In this document: in pieces, positions 26,672 through 35,301 of the stretch
Layout: each line of letters starts with the position of its first letter
How positions within the stretch are numbered: the stretch's first letter is position 1
NCBI GenBank assembly: GCA_036506155.1
Contig: DASXSF010000082.1
Span: 1 to 64,000 of the forward strand
Reading direction: 5' to 3'
Source: DASXRA01 sp036506155
GTDB lineage: Bacteria > Actinomycetota > Actinomycetes > Mycobacteriales > Jatrophihabitantaceae
DNA length: 64,000 nt
Translations under genes and position numbers: made by a program
Notes under the pieces: model-generated
Seen by the model: the letters and a program-made list of their open reading frames with translations, nothing else
What the model was told of the DNA's origin: nothing
Database searches by the model: none

Positions 26672-29617
26672 ATGTCATTTCGGTGGGCACCCTTGGGAGT
26701 GCTTCTCCCACTCGCCGTACTAGTCGGATTCGCAGCCACACCGTCCGGTGCCGCACCCGCGGCCACTCCCGGTGGCGCGAATCCCTACGTGTCGCAGAGC
26801 GGTTCGCCGCTCCCTGCGCCGGCGCAGGTGGCCGCCGGCAGCGCCCAGAAGCTCGGTGCCGCCGACCCGAGCCAGCAGCTGCGATTGGTCATCGGCCTCA
26901 AGCCGCCGCACCCGGCGGAGGAAGAAGCGTTCATCCAGTCCCTGCAGGACAAGAACTCGCCGAACTTCCACAAGTACCTGACCGCTGACGAGTGGAACGC
27001 GCGCTTCGGTCCCTCCGCCCAGTCCGAGGCGGACGTCGTCAATTGGGCGACGCGCAACGGTCTCACCGTCACCCAGCGCTACGGCAACCACCTCGTCGTG
27101 GACGTCCAAGGGTCGGTTGCCACCGTCCAGAAGGCGTTCGGCGTGCAGATCAACAACTACCGCCTCGGATCCAAGAGCTTCTACTCCAACGCCCGCTCGG
27201 CCGCGTTGCCCGCGTCGTTGGCCGGTGTCGTCAGCTCTGTCCAGGGCATGAACAGCCTGCAGGCACTGGTGCCGAGCAGTCCTCAGGCGCAGCAACAGGC
27301 CTACCCAGCATTCTCGGCCGGGCCGGCACGAGCGACCGGCGGCGCCGGCCACGCGAACGGCAGCGCATCCGGGCTCGCGGCGGCGAAGGCTGCCTCGGCG
27401 AAGAAGCTCGGTTCGAGCGGCCGAGCGACCGGCGGCGCAACAGGCGGCGGAGTGACGCCGGGCCTCACCAACGGGTTCTACGACCCCACCGACCTGTACA
27501 GCTCGCAGGCCTACGACGTCAACGCGCTGTACGGCCAGGGGCACTGCTGCAACCCGACCCACAACCCCGGCGTCACGCCGCCCGCGACGAGCATCGCGAT
27601 CGCGACAGCCGGCTCGCACAACGGCAGCGACTTCACCGGGTTCCACAATCAGTACCCGTACCTCGCGGACCACTGGCAGGAGTTCTTTATCGACGGCACG
27701 CCCACCTGCTGTGACTTCGAGGGCACGATGGACTTCGAGTGGTCGACCGCGATGTCGAACAGCTTCGGCTCCTACGTCGACACGTCGATGGTCTACATGT
27801 ACGACGGCGCCAACAACCTGCTGTCGACGTTCACCGACATCTGGAACCAGATGCTCTCCGACGGCGTCGCCCGCACCATGAGCACCAGTTGGGGATGCGC
27901 CGAGTCGTTCTGCTACGACTCCGGAACGATCAGCACCGACCACAACATCTTCAACTCGATGCTCGGTCAGGGCTGGACGCTCATCGGCATCTCGCACGAC
28001 CACGGTCCCTACGCCGACTGCGCGCACGTCAGCGACAGCTACCCGGGGTCGGACCCCGACCTCGTGTCGTCCGGAGGCACGGCTCTGCAGGCCGCGGGCG
28101 TGTTCTCATCCGAGACGGCGTGGACCGGCGGCTCTTCTCCAGGTTCCTGCGCGAGCAACAACGGCGGTGGTGGCGGCGGCTGCAGCGCCACCTTCGGCAA
28201 GCCAGGGTGGCAGGGCGTGGCCACCATGTGCAGCACCCGCGCCGAACCGGACATGTCGCTCAACGCCGCTATTGGGCAGAACGTGTTCTTCGGCGGCAGC
28301 CTGACCGCCTCCGGCGGAACGAGCATCGTCGCACCGGAACTCGCCGGCATATTCGCCCAGATAAACGCCTATGTGCAAGCGCTGGGCAATGCTTGCGGCA
28401 CCGGAAGCCCATGCCCGACGATCGGTGATCCGCACTGGGCCATGTACGACGCGAACTCGGGCTCGCCGCACCATCCGTACTACGACATCACGTCCGGGTG
28501 CACGAGCAACGACATCGGCGCCGGGTGGTGCGCAGGTCCTGGGTACGACTTGGCCACCGGACTGGGCTCGGCCAACCTGCTCCAGTTCGCCTGGTCGATC
28601 CTCTGGTTCAGCGTCCCCGAACTGACACCGCCGACGGTGACGATCACCGGTCCCACCACCGGCGCGTGGTACAACGGCGGCAAGCTGAACTGGACCGTCG
28701 TCGACAGCGGCGGCAGCTTCCCGCCGACCGGGGTTGCCGGCTACACGTATACGTGGGACGCCGATCCGGGTGACCCGACCAGCGAGCCACACGGCGGCAG
28801 CGGCAACTCGTTCTACAACGGTCCGGCGGTCAAGAACTCGACGTCGGGGTCGATCAGCCTGGCCGCTGCGGGTGTCGGATGCCACACCCTGTACGTGCGG
28901 GCGTGGGACAACATCGGTGACTCGTCGGTTCGCTCGTACGGGACGGTGTGCTACGACCCCACCGCGCCCACGATCACCTCCGCGCCGAACGAGAAGTTCG
29001 TGATCGGCAAGTTGGGGGCGGGGAGCACCGCGCCGGTCAGGACCAGCTGGGCCGCGAGCGACTCACTGAGCGGCGTGCAGGGTTACTACGTGTACCGCCG
29101 AGTGGACCTCGGCGCGTGGACCTTGCTGGGCTTCCAGGGGGCGAACTCGGTAACCCAGTACCTCGCGGCTGGACACCACTACCAGTACGGCATCTATGCG
29201 CTCGATCACGCGGGCAACCTCTCCGCGTTCAGCATGAGCTCCAACTTCGGGCTGAACCTGGTGCAGGAGACTGCGCCGTCGATTGCGTACTCGACCGGCT
29301 GGACGTTGCAGGCGCTCCCAGGCGCGAGCGGCGGCAAGGTGAAGTTCTCCACTGCGGCCGGCAAGACCGCCAAGTTCACCTACGTCGGAAGCCGCCTGGC
29401 ATTGGTGACCACCAAGTCGCCAAGCCGCGGTAGCGCGAGCGTAACTCCCAGCGGAAGCGGCACGGTGGTCGTCAACGCCCACGCCGCGACGCAAACCACC
29501 GCGTACCTCGCCTTCGCCGGCGCGTACGCGAACGGTGCGCACACGCTGCTCATCAAGAACCTGGGCAGCAGCACACCGCGATTCGACGTGGACGCGTTCT
29601 TCTACATCGGCACCTGA
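26672..29617 (+). CDS. Secreted S53 (sedolisin/kumamolisin-type) protease with C-terminal beta domains
   Basis: A 981-residue preproenzyme with a signal peptide (about 1-28). The activation pro-domain (about 45-190) includes HKYLTADEWNARFGPS and HLVVDVQGSVATVQKAFGV. A Gly/Ala-rich linker follows. The catalytic domain has Glu350 and Asp354 (EGTMD) and the nucleophile Ser551 in SGGTSIVAPELAG, as in sedolisins, which are acid serine-carboxyl peptidases. After about residue 650 come an Ig-like region (PPTVTITGP), a fibronectin-type region (VQGYYVYRRVD) and a final beta domain; these are probably for binding to a surface or substrate. ATG 26672 follows a G-rich ribosome site. A strong terminator follows at 29634. 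Confidence 0.9.
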   Translation: MSFRWAPLGVLLPLAVLVGFAATPSGAAPAATPGGANPYVSQSGSPLPAPAQVAAGSAQKLGAADPSQQLRLVIGLKPPHPAEEEAFIQSLQDKNSPNFHKYLTADEWNARFGPSAQSEADVVNWATRNGLTVTQRYGNHLVVDVQGSVATVQKAFGVQINNYRLGSKSFYSNARSAALPASLAGVVSSVQGMNSLQALVPSSPQAQQQAYPAFSAGPARATGGAGHANGSASGLAAAKAASAKKLGSSGRATGGATGGGVTPGLTNGFYDPTDLYSSQAYDVNALYGQGHCCNPTHNPGVTPPATSIAIATAGSHNGSDFTGFHNQYPYLADHWQEFFIDGTPTCCDFEGTMDFEWSTAMSNSFGSYVDTSMVYMYDGANNLLSTFTDIWNQMLSDGVARTMSTSWGCAESFCYDSGTISTDHNIFNSMLGQGWTLIGISHDHGPYADCAHVSDSYPGSDPDLVSSGGTALQAAGVFSSETAWTGGSSPGSCASNNGGGGGGCSATFGKPGWQGVATMCSTRAEPDMSLNAAIGQNVFFGGSLTASGGTSIVAPELAGIFAQINAYVQALGNACGTGSPCPTIGDPHWAMYDANSGSPHHPYYDITSGCTSNDIGAGWCAGPGYDLATGLGSANLLQFAWSILWFSVPELTPPTVTITGPTTGAWYNGGKLNWTVVDSGGSFPPTGVAGYTYTWDADPGDPTSEPHGGSGNSFYNGPAVKNSTSGSISLAAAGVGCHTLYVRAWDNIGDSSVRSYGTVCYDPTAPTITSAPNEKFVIGKLGAGSTAPVRTSWAASDSLSGVQGYYVYRRVDLGAWTLLGFQGANSVTQYLAAGHHYQYGIYALDHAGNLSAFSMSSNFGLNLVQETAPSIAYSTGWTLQALPGASGGKVKFSTAAGKTAKFTYVGSRLALVTTKSPSRGSASVTPSGSGTVVVNAHAATQTTAYLAFAGAYANGAHTLLIKNLGSSTPRFDVDAFFYIGT

Positions 29618-29633
29618 AGTTAGTTAGTTCGAC

Positions 29634-29666
29634 GGTGCGGGCCCGCTACCAGAGCGGGCCCGCACC
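29634..29666 (+). terminator. Strong terminator after the S53 protease gene
   Basis: GGTGCGGGCCCGCT (29634-29647) and AGCGGGCCCGCACC (29653-29666) form a perfect 14-bp stem with a 5-nt loop, 16 bp after the stop codon. No T-run follows. Given the symmetry it may act in both directions. Confidence 0.8.
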
Positions 29667-29703
29667 GCCATGTCCGGGCATCTTCGCCGGGGCGAGTTCT
29701 GCA

Positions 29704-30243
29704 CCGTGACCACCGGTCATCATGGGGCGGGGACGGCCCGCTGCTCGGCCCGTTCGGCCTCGGCTACCTCTACGTCGCCGAGGAGCACCGCCGGGGCAGC
29801 CGCTGCAGGAGAACTGGATCTCGCGTGCCGGGTCGGAAGACTTCGCCCGGCTGGTCGACTACCGCGACGACTACCGGCCGGGCAGCCGGCGCTTCGACAT
29901 CGGGCAACGCACCCGCTTTGAGCTACTGCCGATGGCGGTGGCCGCGCTGCGGCAGCCGACCACCTGGCGGGTCGACAACGTCGCCGCTGCGCTTGAGCAG
30001 GTAACCGGTCAGCTCGCAGTCGCGGCCGCCAATCTCAGCTTGACCCCGCTGCCCGCCGACCAACGCGGGCCGCACATGCTTGGCATCGCACTGCCGCCCG
30101 AGGTGCGCACCCCGGTGCTGACCAGGCTCGCCGATGGCTGCTTCGCCGCCATCCGTGGCGCGTCACTGCGCATCTCGCCCCACCTGCACACCGACCGAGC
30201 CGACATCGACACATTCCTCGCGGCCCTGGCCGACGCGCAGTAG
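29704..30243 (+). pseudogene. C-terminal fragment of a class V aminotransferase (cysteine desulfurase-like)
   Basis: The first piece reads GPLLGPFGLGYLYVAEEHRR. The frame then shifts near 29800 to PLQENWISRAGSEDFARLVDY, followed by RRFDIGQRTRFELLPMA and the small C-terminal domain. These match the end of class V PLP enzymes. The N-terminal half, including the PLP-binding lysine, is absent. It is therefore a remnant, just left of the nitrogen-metabolism block. Confidence 0.7.
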
Positions 30244-30404
30244 GCACGGGTCGGCGCGCTTGTGAGTGCGTCCTACGGCGCGCACTCGACGCTCGCGGCC
30301 GCAGGAGCTAGCGGTTGTTGCCCACCAAATGCCGGCGCGACCGGCCGAGCCTGAGAACCAGCCCAAATTCGACCCCACGAGTACCCCGGCGGGATGAGAC
30401 AGCG

Positions 30405-31268
30405 CTACGCCTTAGAGCTGTAGAGATCCTCGTAGTTCCGGTACAGGATGCGCTCCTTGAGCTCACCGCTGACTGGTGCGCCGTTGATCTTCCAGTACTC
30501 ACTCCAGAAGTCACTCCACGGCTCGTCGGATGCGAACAGCACGCGGTCCTCACCGATGCCACGGCGTTCGATCTCGGTCATCAGCCAGCGTGCGCCGAAG
30601 CCGATCGTCCAGGTGGTGTCGCAGTAAACGCGATAGCCCTGTTCTACCCAGTCCAGGAACTGCGGGACGAGTTTGATGTGGCCGCTGACGCCTCCGCCGA
30701 AGTGCACAAGATAGATCTTGATGCGCTTGCCGTACTCCTCGACCATCGGCACGTAGTTGTTGATGTCCGATGTGCCCCCGGCGCTCGTGTGGAAGTGGAA
30801 GACCAGGTCGTGCGTCCCGGCGGCGGCAAAGCAAGCCTCGGCGATCTCGCGGGTGTCGTCGTCCCAGGTACCTGGGTCGGGATTGCCGCCCAGCAGGAAC
30901 GTCGTCTTCAACGCGACGATCCCGCGCTCGCCCGCGTGTTCCAGCGCCTTCAGGGTCATGTCCCGGTTCTGGGGCAGGAACGACACCCACAACCCGCCTA
31001 CCAGCCGGTCGCTGCTCTGCGCCGACTCGATGACGAGGTCGTTCAGCGAGAACGCCTGGCCCTGCACCGGAATGCCGTAGTTGGGGAGGACCAGTCCACG
31101 CTCTGCCCCGACGGCGTCGAGATGACGCAGGTAGGCACTGGCGTCGGCGAACTCGTACACCGTCGGCTTGACCGGCTCCTTCAAGTTGTAGAACGCCCAT
31201 GCCTCCATCTCGCCGATGTGGCTGTGCGCGTCGATGACCCGGCCCTTCACCTTCTCCGGTGACGCCAT
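30405..31268 (-). CDS. Amidohydrolase-2 family metal-dependent hydrolase
   Basis: A 287-residue TIM-barrel hydrolase of the amidohydrolase-2 type. The N-terminal DAHSHIGEM gives the HxH metal ligands. HFHTSAGG, VHFGGGVSGH and LFASDEPW supply further His/Asp ligands. The family includes decarboxylases and hydrolases acting on small carboxylates and amides. It lies downstream of the XRE-cupin regulator on the same strand, with the 34-bp operator-like site (31287-31320) only 18 bp before its ATG. It is therefore probably part of the same regulon as the carbamoyl and radical-SAM genes. Substrate unknown. Confidence 0.8.
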   Translation of the reverse strand: MASPEKVKGRVIDAHSHIGEMEAWAFYNLKEPVKPTVYEFADASAYLRHLDAVGAERGLVLPNYGIPVQGQAFSLNDLVIESAQSSDRLVGGLWVSFLPQNRDMTLKALEHAGERGIVALKTTFLLGGNPDPGTWDDDTREIAEACFAAAGTHDLVFHFHTSAGGTSDINNYVPMVEEYGKRIKIYLVHFGGGVSGHIKLVPQFLDWVEQGYRVYCDTTWTIGFGARWLMTEIERRGIGEDRVLFASDEPWSDFWSEYWKINGAPVSGELKERILYRNYEDLYSSKA

Positions 31269-31286
31269 GGCGAGGCCTCCCCACTG

Positions 31287-31320
31287 TCTACTATCGGGAA
31301 TGAATCCATCGCATAGTAAA
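31287..31320. promoter_or_regulatory. 34-bp operator-like site A, upstream of the amidohydrolase gene
   Basis: Inverted half-sites TCTACTATCGGG and CGCATAGTAAA are spaced within 34 bp. Read on the minus strand, the site matches site B (37853-37886) at 21 of 34 positions. Identity is concentrated in the outer arms (TTTA, ATGCGA and CGATAGT). The XRE-cupin regulator encoded next to it is the obvious candidate ligand. A TACTAT -10-like element overlaps one arm. Confidence 0.5.
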
Positions 31321-31334
31321 CCTGCGAGCAGGCG

Positions 31335-31949
31335 TTAGGAGTCGCGCAGCGCGATCCACAGAGCCCGCGCGACGGATTTCGTCTCGTTGGCCCAGTGGTG
31401 GGGCTGCTCGCCGATGAAGTGCAGGGAGTCGCCGCGGCCGACCTTGTAGCTCACGCCGTCGATGTCGAAGACCACTCTGCCCTCAAGGACGAAGACCAGT
31501 TCTTCGCCGGGATGCACGAGGGGCTTGCTGCCGCTGTCCGCCCCCGGATCGAGCGTGGCGACCGCCGCGGCGCTACGGAACGGTGTGTATGGGCCGGACA
31601 CCCCAGACAGGTGCAGTCCTTTGTGCGGCGTGAAGACGGCGGGGCGCTCGCCGGCTCGGGTGAACGCGACCGGCTCGGGTGGTGTCTCGTCGCTGTCGAT
31701 GAAGTAGCTGACGGGGCGGTCCAAGGCGGTGGCGATCTTCAGCAGCGTCGTGATCGTAGGGACCATGTCGTTGCGTTCGATCTTGTGGATGGCTGCGGCG
31801 GACACGTCGGCCTTGCCGGCGAGTTGCTGGAGCGAAAGGCGCTGTTCGTGCCTGAGTTGCTTGAGCTTCGGTCCGATGGAGCTGACGATGCCATCGACGT
31901 GCTCCTCGATGCGCAGGGCACGCTGCGGCTTGCGGATCGATCTGGTCAT
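31335..31949 (-). CDS. XRE-family regulator with C-terminal cupin domain
   Basis: A 204-residue regulator. The N-terminal helix-turn-helix (about 27-85) reads LKQLRHEQRLSLQQLAGKAD, VSAAAIHKIERNDMVPTI and LLKIATALDRPVSYF. The C-terminal cupin (about 130-200) includes HPGEELVFVLEGRVVFDIDG and GDSLHFIGEQPHHWANE, which can bind a small ligand or metal. Such proteins often control catabolism of amines or amino-acid-like compounds. It lies between the amidohydrolase (downstream, same strand) and the divergent flavoprotein operon, and is the best candidate for the local regulator of this nitrogen block. Confidence 0.88.
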   Translation of the reverse strand: MTRSIRKPQRALRIEEHVDGIVSSIGPKLKQLRHEQRLSLQQLAGKADVSAAAIHKIERNDMVPTITTLLKIATALDRPVSYFIDSDETPPEPVAFTRAGERPAVFTPHKGLHLSGVSGPYTPFRSAAAVATLDPGADSGSKPLVHPGEELVFVLEGRVVFDIDGVSYKVGRGDSLHFIGEQPHHWANETKSVARALWIALRDS

Positions 31950-31961
31950 CCGTAGCCCCCC

Positions 31962-31989
31962 TTGACGGCGTTGCCGCGTCTAATATAGT
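31962..31989 (+). promoter_or_regulatory. Promoter of the flavoprotein operon
   Basis: TTGACG (31962-31967), a 16-bp spacer and TATAGT (31984-31989) form a near-consensus housekeeping promoter. The -10 region (TATAGTGAAC) resembles the arms of operator-like sites A and B, so regulation by the same protein is possible. Confidence 0.55.
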
Positions 31990-32052
31990 GAACGAGCCTC
32001 GATCATGGTGGACGGTCGTCTGCCCGCTCGGCGCGCGAAGGGGGTACGACGC

Positions 32053-33390
32053 GTGGCGAACAAGATCGTAGTCGTCGGGGGTGGCGCCGCCGGTATCGGC
32101 GCCGCGGGCGGCGTGAAGGCGGCTGATCCAGCCAACGAGGTGGTGGTCTTCACCGAATTCGAAGACGTTGCCTACAGCCCGTGTGGCATCCCGTACGTAC
32201 ACGGCAAGGAGATCGACGACTTCCAACGGCTGTTCCTCGCCACCAAGGACGCATACGTCCAGGCCGGGATCGACATCCGGTACGAGATCAGCGTCGAGAG
32301 CATCGACATCGCGCGCAAGGTGGTGCGCGTCGCGGGCGAGGGCGACGTGTCCTGGGACAGCCTGGTGCTCGGCACCGGATTCAACTACGCGGACCCGGGA
32401 GTTCCCGGTGGTGACCTGGACGGCCTGTACTACGTCAAGAACATCCGCGAGGCGATGGAGTGGGACAAGGTTCTGGACGCGGTCAAGGTGGCGGTCGTAG
32501 TGGAGGCGTCGCCCCTCGGCGTGGAGATGACCACTGCCCTGGCGCACCGCGGGATCGAGACGCACGTCGTCGACGCCGGTCCGTGGCCGATGTCGCAGGT
32601 CGCCGACCCGGACATCATGGCGCCGGTTGAGGAGTCATGGCGCGAACTCGGCGTCACCACGCACTTCAACACCACCCTGCAGGCATTCCTTGGCGAGGGC
32701 CACATGCGGGCGGTGCAGACGTCCGACGGCGAGATCGCCGCGGACCTCGCCGTCGTGTGCACCCACAAGGAACCCAACAACGCGCTCGCCACCGCGGCCG
32801 GTCTGAAGATCGGCTCGACCGGGGGGCTGATCGTCGACGAACGCATGGCCACGTCGGCGCCCGGGGTCTTCGCGGCCGGCGACTGCACCGAGATCCCCCA
32901 CGGCCTGACCCGCGTGCCGCTTCAGGGCCTCACGGGCAGCCACGCCTACGCGCAGGGGAAGGTCGCCGGACTCAACGCCGGCGGAGGGTCACGCGTCTAT
33001 CGCGCCGTCTACGTTCCGTGGGGTACGCCGGCCGGAAAGTGGATCATCGGCGGAGCATCGTTCGGCGAGACGACCGCCATGGCGCTGGGCATCCCGTACG
33101 CGCTCGGCAAGGCACAGGGCATCTCCCGCGCGCGCTACTACCCCGGGGTCAAGCCGGTCACGGTCAAGCTCCTCGCTGAGCCGGGCAGCCTGCGTCTCAT
33201 CGGCGCGCAGATGGTCGGCGGCGAGGGCATCAAGGAGCGCGCCGACTTCCTGGCCACCGCCGTCCGGTTCGGGCTCACGTTGAACGACCTCGCGACGATG
33301 GAGAACGTCTATTCACCGGCGATCGGCGCGCTGAACGAACCGATCGTTCTCGCCGCGCAGAACGGCCTCGACCGGCTGCGGGGAGGCTGA
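32053..33390 (+). CDS. FAD/NAD(P)-dependent disulfide-oxidoreductase-like flavoprotein
   Basis: A 445-residue class III pyridine-nucleotide disulfide oxidoreductase relative (CoA-disulfide reductase/NADH oxidase group). FAD motif VVVGGGAAGIGAA lies at 6-18. The single redox-active Cys is in YSPCGIPYVHG, the usual position for CoA reductase/NOX enzymes. An expected second Rossmann segment (VAVVVEASPLGVEMTTALA) lacks the normal Gly-rich loop (GxGxxG) and may bind NAD(P)H poorly. APGVFAAGDCTE is the FAD-binding C-motif. GTG 32053 follows a G-rich site; ATG 32005 is a longer alternative. It heads a three-gene unit with a small protein and the MSMEG_0572-like protein, and may supply electrons to the pathway. 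Confidence 0.85.
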   Translation: MANKIVVVGGGAAGIGAAGGVKAADPANEVVVFTEFEDVAYSPCGIPYVHGKEIDDFQRLFLATKDAYVQAGIDIRYEISVESIDIARKVVRVAGEGDVSWDSLVLGTGFNYADPGVPGGDLDGLYYVKNIREAMEWDKVLDAVKVAVVVEASPLGVEMTTALAHRGIETHVVDAGPWPMSQVADPDIMAPVEESWRELGVTTHFNTTLQAFLGEGHMRAVQTSDGEIAADLAVVCTHKEPNNALATAAGLKIGSTGGLIVDERMATSAPGVFAAGDCTEIPHGLTRVPLQGLTGSHAYAQGKVAGLNAGGGSRVYRAVYVPWGTPAGKWIIGGASFGETTAMALGIPYALGKAQGISRARYYPGVKPVTVKLLAEPGSLRLIGAQMVGGEGIKERADFLATAVRFGLTLNDLATMENVYSPAIGALNEPIVLAAQNGLDRLRGG

Positions 33391-33391
33391 G

Positions 33392-33652
33392 GTGGCCTTC
33401 TCTCGCTGGTTGCGCACCCACTCGGAGCACTACCTGCTGGTCGGTGCACAGGAGCGAGTAGCCCGCCGCTACAAGGCGCGGGGTCCGCTGCCTCCGCACG
33501 GCGCAGCCGAGCTGTTCTGGCGGCGCGTGTTCGCGCCCACCTATCGCGTACTGCCGTGGAAGCTGCGGCACCGGATCATGCTGACGATGCCCGGCAGTCA
33601 TCGCCAGCAATGGGCACCCCCGCCGCGGCCTGCGGGTCCGGCGGTGCTCTAG
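33392..33652 (+). CDS. Small basic protein of unknown function (86 residues)
   Basis: It starts with GTG one base after the flavoprotein stop, with GGGAGG in front, so it is clearly co-expressed. The sequence is rich in Arg, His and aromatic residues (YLLVGAQERVARRYKARG, then LPWKLRHRIMLTMPGSHRQQ). No signal peptide, no membrane helix and no cysteine are seen. I do not recognise the family. Its fixed place between a flavoprotein and a Sll0783-like protein suggests a small accessory subunit. Confidence 0.7.
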   Translation: MAFSRWLRTHSEHYLLVGAQERVARRYKARGPLPPHGAAELFWRRVFAPTYRVLPWKLRHRIMLTMPGSHRQQWAPPPRPAGPAVL

Positions 33653-33680
33653 TCAACCCGACAGGAAAGGGGATTGCGCG

Positions 33681-34166
33681 ATGGCGCAGATCGTGGGCGA
33701 GAGGGTCAGCAAGGGCGACGCGATCGTCGACTACGAGGACAAGGTCTTCGAGGACATCCAGGCCGAGCCGGGTGAGGCGGCGTACATCCTCATGCACACC
33801 GTGCCGTTCGAGGGATCGGTCGGCCTGGTGAACATGCTGACCGTGACCCGGATCAACCGGAAGGGCTTCGACACCCACCTCATCCTCTACGGTCCGGGGT
33901 CGCTGATGGCGGCGGCGACCCGCGGCTACCCGAAGGTGGGCGATGAGCCGTTCCCCGGGGCACTTGCCTACAACCGCCAGTTGCAGACCTTCATGGACGA
34001 GGGCGGCCATGTCTACGCGTGCCGCTTCTCCGCGGCCGCGCTGTACGGCATGCGCGAGATCGACATGATGGAGGGCGTGAAGCCGATCAACCCGCTCGAC
34101 GTCCTCGACTCGGTCCTCACTGCGCGCCGTCAGGGCGCGCTGATAATGCAGACCTGGACGCTCTGA
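33681..34166 (+). CDS. MSMEG_0572/Sll0783-family 'nitrogen starvation' protein (Nit1C component)
   Basis: A 161-residue protein that I recognise by its family pattern: DAIVDYEDKVFEDIQAEPGE, HTVPFEGSVGLVNMLTVTR, GFDTHLILYGPGS, YACRFSAAALYGMRE and PINPLDVLDSVL. The fold resembles DsrE/DsrF-like small-molecule proteins. In Synechocystis and mycobacteria this gene sits in the Nit1C cluster, induced by nitrogen starvation and linked elsewhere to cyanide assimilation through a nitrilase. Its molecular role is unknown. The last 50 bp overlap the tail of the opposite-strand glycosyltransferase gene. Confidence 0.85.
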   Translation: MAQIVGERVSKGDAIVDYEDKVFEDIQAEPGEAAYILMHTVPFEGSVGLVNMLTVTRINRKGFDTHLILYGPGSLMAAATRGYPKVGDEPFPGALAYNRQLQTFMDEGGHVYACRFSAAALYGMREIDMMEGVKPINPLDVLDSVLTARRQGALIMQTWTL

Positions 34167-35301
34167 TCGACTGGTAGATCCGAGCGTGCTCACGGGCGGC
34201 GCGCTCCCACGTGAACTCGGGAACCACGCGCCGCCCGCCTACGACGAGGCGGTGCCGTAGGCCCGCGTCGGTCATCACTGCCCGCAGGCCCTCGGCCAGT
34301 GACGCGGGATCGCCCACCGTGGTCAGGACGGCGTTCGTCCCGTCGCTGAGGTACTCCCGGAACACGGCGATATCGCTCGCGACCACCGGAAGGTCGGCGC
34401 TCATCGCCTCGAGCACGGCCAACCCCCACCCTTCCTTGACCGACGGGAACGCCAGCGCGTCGGCGCTGCGGTACCAGTCGTGCAAGTCCCGGTCGGTGAT
34501 GGTGCCGAGCTGGACCACGTCGCGGCCCAGTTCGAGGCCTAGTTCGTCCAGCATTGCCAGCGCTTTGTCGCGATACTGCTGGTAGTCCTGGAACGAGTGA
34601 CCGCCGACGATGACCAGCGCGGGCCGCGGGAGGAGGCCGCGGTCGGCGGCGAGTGCGGCCAGCGCCTCGAACAGGTAGACGGTGCCCTTGCGCGGCTCGA
34701 CGCCGCCCACCGACAGGAACACGAACCGGTCGGCCAGGCCTAACTCGCGGCGCAGCGCCTCCCGCCGGAGCGGCTCGATCGGGCCGAAGCGCGTCGCGTC
34801 GACGCCGTTGTAGATGACATCGGTATCGACACCGAATTCGTCGTGGAGCCGCCGGCGCCAATCCTTGCTGGGCACGATCAACCGGTCGGGTTCGACGATC
34901 GATTGACGCTGGCAGTCGATCAGCGCCTGGGTCGTGAAGTCGTCCACGTGATGGACGGTGCGGACCACGCTGATCGGCGCGCCGGCATCCCGCACGCGCG
35001 CGGCGGCGCGGGCGGAGATGCAGTCCTGCGTGTGCAGGATGTCGAAGTCGTCGGCGAACGCGGTCAGGCCGCGCTCAAGTGCGTCGACCGAGTCGGCCAC
35101 CCGTTGTTCCAACGTGTCGGCCCTAGGGGGCGCCGGGACGAGGCGCTGCGGTGCCCGCACGTCCCGGAAGAATCGGTCGCCGAGTGCGATCACCGGCACC
35201 GACATTCCGCACGCGAGGAGCGCATCGGCAAGTGACAGGGTGTGCACGACGCCGCCCCGTGGCTTGGTCGAGTACGTCACCAAGGCGACGCGCGGACTCA
35301 C
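34117..35301 (-). CDS. MSMEG_0565-like family 4 glycosyltransferase
   Basis: A 394-residue GT-B enzyme. The N-terminus ALVTYSTKPRGGVVHTL and VVRTVHHVDDFTTQALI match the MSMEG_0565 subgroup of the Nit1C neighbourhood. The donor domain has VFLSVGGVEPRKGTVYL and the E-x7-E-type motif FPSVKEGWGLAVLEAMSADLP. It is expected to add a sugar from a nucleotide donor to a small molecule or lipid made by the cluster. GTG 35301 overlaps the FdrA stop (GTGA), so it is the third gene of the carbamate kinase-FdrA-glycosyltransferase operon. An upstream open stretch in the same frame is antisense-like and excluded. Confidence 0.85.
   Translation of the reverse strand: MSPRVALVTYSTKPRGGVVHTLSLADALLACGMSVPVIALGDRFFRDVRAPQRLVPAPPRADTLEQRVADSVDALERGLTAFADDFDILHTQDCISARAAARVRDAGAPISVVRTVHHVDDFTTQALIDCQRQSIVEPDRLIVPSKDWRRRLHDEFGVDTDVIYNGVDATRFGPIEPLRREALRRELGLADRFVFLSVGGVEPRKGTVYLFEALAALAADRGLLPRPALVIVGGHSFQDYQQYRDKALAMLDELGLELGRDVVQLGTITDRDLHDWYRSADALAFPSVKEGWGLAVLEAMSADLPVVASDIAVFREYLSDGTNAVLTTVGDPASLAEGLRAVMTDAGLRHRLVVGGRRVVPEFTWERAAREHARIYQSIRASRSALSARPDGAQ

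Noticed and set aside
25389..26723. A 444-codon plus-strand frame opposite the beta-propeller gene
   Set aside because: The minus-strand gene has clear family motifs and a signal anchor; the plus frame has none.
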